A stretch of DNA of 15,773 nt from CAWUJT01 sp963922715. Its GTDB lineage: Bacteria; Pseudomonadota; Alphaproteobacteria; Rhodobacterales; Rhodobacteraceae. Position numbers and translations under genes: made by a program. Of this stretch, positions 14,508 through 15,773 are shown one piece after another; the stretch's first letter is position 1; the number at the start of each line of letters is the position of its first letter. The notes beneath the pieces were generated by a model. It did not search any database, was not told where the DNA came from, and was given only the letters and a program-made list of their open reading frames with translations. The DNA is taken from NCBI GenBank assembly GCA_963922715.1, contig CAWUJT010000055.1, forward strand, positions 1 through 15,773, in the 5' to 3' direction.

Positions 14508-14529
14508 TTGCGGTGTCATGCGCCCGCAA
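14508..14529 (-). other. Hairpin in the coxS-coxL spacer
   Basis: In the 102-base gap between coxS and coxL, TTGCGG and CCGCAA pair around a 10-base loop (14508-14529). Flanking GATG and CATC can extend the fold with an internal gap. No T-run follows, so it is not a standard terminator. It could stabilise a message end or tune the ratio of subunits. The coxL ribosome binding site lies about 35 bases downstream and stays free. Confidence 0.3.
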
Positions 14530-14565
14530 GCATCTTCACACGAAAAACCTATGTCCTATCTTGTC

Positions 14566-15051
14566 TTATTCTGCGGCAACGGCAGGCACATCTTGGCCAC
14601 TGGCGGCCATGATTGCTTTGACGATATTCGTGTAGCCTGTGCAGCGGCAGATATTGCCTTCCAAATAGTGGCGCACCTCGGCCTCAGTCGGTTTCGGCGT
14701 CTCAGCCAAAAGGGCTGCGGCTGACATCACCATGCCCGGGGTGCAAAATCCGCACTGCAAGCCATGGTAATCTTGAAATGCCTGCTGAATAACGCTCAGC
14801 GAGCCATCGGCGTTGGCCATGCCTTCGATTGTTGTCACATCGGCACCTTCGGCTTCCATCGCCAGAACGCTGCAGGCTTTTACCGCCTTGCCATCAAGAT
14901 GGACAACACAGGCGCCACATTGGCTGGTATCACAGCCCACATGGGTCCCGGTCAGCCCGAGCCCTTCGCGCAAATAGTCAACCAGCAATGTACGCGGTTC
15001 TGTATCAGCCGCCATGGCGCGGCCATTCACTGTCATTGTGACTTTGGTCAT
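14566..15051 (-). CDS. coxS: Form II CO dehydrogenase-like 2Fe-2S small subunit
   Basis: This subunit carries two [2Fe-2S] clusters that relay electrons from the Mo site to FAD. Its 161 residues match the family. The plant-ferredoxin-like cluster is bound by C40, C45, C48 and C60 in THVGCDTSQCGACVVH and its sequel. The second cluster is held by C100 and C103 (LQCGFCTPGM) and C135 and C137 (NICRCTGY). All eight cysteines are present. Of two ATGs six bases apart, the inner one (15051) is chosen because GGGAGG lies 6 bases before it; the outer ATG (15057) touches that site. The longer frame to 15138 is not supported. It is the first gene of coxS-L-M. Confidence 0.95.
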   Translation of the reverse strand: MTKVTMTVNGRAMAADTEPRTLLVDYLREGLGLTGTHVGCDTSQCGACVVHLDGKAVKACSVLAMEAEGADVTTIEGMANADGSLSVIQQAFQDYHGLQCGFCTPGMVMSAAALLAETPKPTEAEVRHYLEGNICRCTGYTNIVKAIMAASGQDVPAVAAE

Positions 15052-15155
15052 CTTCATCCTCCCAGAATTACAGGGATGGAACCACAACCTTGGTCGCTTG
15101 TGAACTCTTTTTTTGATCTGCACGTCAGGTTTGTGCAAAAGTGCTTGGTTTCTCT
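15052..15155 (-). promoter_or_regulatory. Upstream region of the cox operon
   Basis: The 104 bases between the glycosyltransferase stop and coxS contain the inverted repeat TGCAC-N9-GTGCA (15119-15137), followed on the minus strand by an A-run (about 15115-15109). A TTGCAC inside the repeat could serve as a -35, but no good -10 sits at the right distance. No terminator separates the glycosyltransferase from coxS. The repeat could be an operator for the cox genes; this is a guess from symmetry alone. Confidence 0.3.
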
Positions 15156-15773
15156 CTACGCCATCTGCTGATTTGAACGGTGGCGTTTGCTGTGCTGCGC
15201 TAAAATCTCATCCATTGCGGCTAAGGTTAACGCCACATGATGCTCTCTTGAGTACCGTTGGGATGTATCCACGCACCCTGCGGCGTACGCCTCTGGATCA
15301 GATATCACTTTCAAAATAGCGGACGACAGGGCCTCAATGTTGCCAACCTCAACCAATTCTCCGTTTAGGCCGGGCGCAATCAGCTCTCGCGGGCCGATAT
15401 CGACATCATAAGTAATCACTGGTGTGTGATGTATGAGTGACTCGAGGATCGACATGCCGAAACCCTCTGTAATCGTGGGATAAAGAGAACATATAGAGCC
15501 AGCAAAGACAGCCTGGGGTTGATGTGTATAGCCTTTGAGAAAAACACGATTCTTACATCCTAAAGTCTGAATAAGCTTTCTAAGCGTCGAAAGACCTGTT
15601 CCATCCCCATAGATATGATAGTCTATGTTTGGAATGCGGTCCATGATGGCTGCAAAGGCCCGGATGCTTTGGTCAATCGGTTTGCCTTCAAGATCAATAC
15701 GCGACACCGTGCAGATATGCTGCCGCTCAGTTTGCGGGATAATGATATCAGGTGCGGTCATGCCATGTGTGAC
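15156..15773 (-). CDS. Glycosyltransferase, GT4/GT-B family, C-terminal part
   Basis: This is the C-terminal sugar-nucleotide-binding domain of a GT-B retaining glycosyltransferase. It begins with VSRIDLEGKPIDQSIRAFAA and continues to YHIYGDGTGLSTLRKLI, VFLKGY and the E-x7-E motif in TEGFGMSILE, all typical of GT4. The frame stays open to the right edge. The ATG at 15761 therefore is not the true start, and the acceptor-binding N-terminal half lies outside. The acceptor and sugar are unknown; cell-surface polysaccharide or teichoic-like polymer synthesis is the usual role. GC is low by hand count: 43% and 37% in 15481-15540 and 15541-15600, against 67% in 13321-13380 of coxL. This suggests a different origin from the cox genes. 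Confidence 0.9.
   Translation of the reverse strand, partial: VTHGMTAPDIIIPQTERQHICTVSRIDLEGKPIDQSIRAFAAIMDRIPNIDYHIYGDGTGLSTLRKLIQTLGCKNRVFLKGYTHQPQAVFAGSICSLYPTITEGFGMSILESLIHHTPVITYDVDIGPRELIAPGLNGELVEVGNIEALSSAILKVISDPEAYAAGCVDTSQRYSREHHVALTLAAMDEILAQHSKRHRSNQQMA

Noticed and set aside
15052..15138. Longer start for coxS
   Set aside because: The extension is basic and unlike the family. The GGGAGG site fixes the start at 15051.
1..15773. CRISPR array, insertion sequence, prophage, tRNA or rRNA
   Set aside because: I saw no regularly spaced repeats, transposase or integrase motifs, terminal repeats, or tRNA cloverleaf sequence on reading both strands.

Overview
This window looks like chromosomal DNA of an alphaproteobacterium, most likely of the Rhodobacterales/Roseobacter group. 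The evidence is the ribosomal protein L21 with a C-terminal helix-hairpin-helix tail, a folate-dependent TrmFO, a cob gene cluster, a form II (BMS-type) cox cluster, and gene-dense operons with ATGA/GTGA overlaps. No database search was possible, so the taxonomic placement is inference from familiar gene types.

Layout. (1) Positions 79-1053, minus strand: rplU-rpmA (50S proteins L21 and L27), ended by a strong intrinsic terminator with a GCAA tetraloop. (2) 1209-1808, minus: a stand-alone HNH nuclease-like gene behind an AT-rich promoter with a palindrome. (3) 1923-4969, minus: a tightly packed four-gene run, cbiD, cobK/cbiJ, an AlkA-type DNA glycosylase and an esterase-like hydrolase. cbiD and cobK catalyse consecutive corrin-ring steps. 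(4) 5045-11268, plus, divergent from cbiD: cobA, cobB, a 12-TM MFS transporter, trmFO, a small SAM methyltransferase and gluQRS. Every junction except cobB/MFS is a 4-base stop/start overlap. The run therefore joins B12/siroheme synthesis to tRNA modification. (5) 11277-15051, minus, convergent with gluQRS: coxS-coxL-coxM, a molybdenum hydroxylase whose large subunit carries the form II AYRGAGR loop. (6) 15156 to the right edge, minus: the C-terminal part of a GT4-type glycosyltransferase with visibly lower GC, entering the window from outside.

How the genes work together. CobA makes precorrin-2, the branch point to siroheme and B12. CbiD and CobK act on the mid-pathway precorrin-5/6 intermediates, and CobB amidates the finished ring. 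TrmFO (m5U54) and GluQRS (glutamyl-queuosine 34) both act on tRNA. The cox genes encode a complete three-subunit Fe-S/FAD/Mo-pterin enzyme, but none of the usual maturation genes is visible.

I found no phage, CRISPR, insertion sequence, tRNA or rRNA. Most of the window is ordinary core metabolism. The items most worth a second look are the CbiD/CobK combination, the unknown substrate of the form II cox enzyme, the conserved unknown HNH gene with its operator-like palindrome, and an 8-G tract inside gluQRS. I did not find a convincing undescribed multi-gene system.
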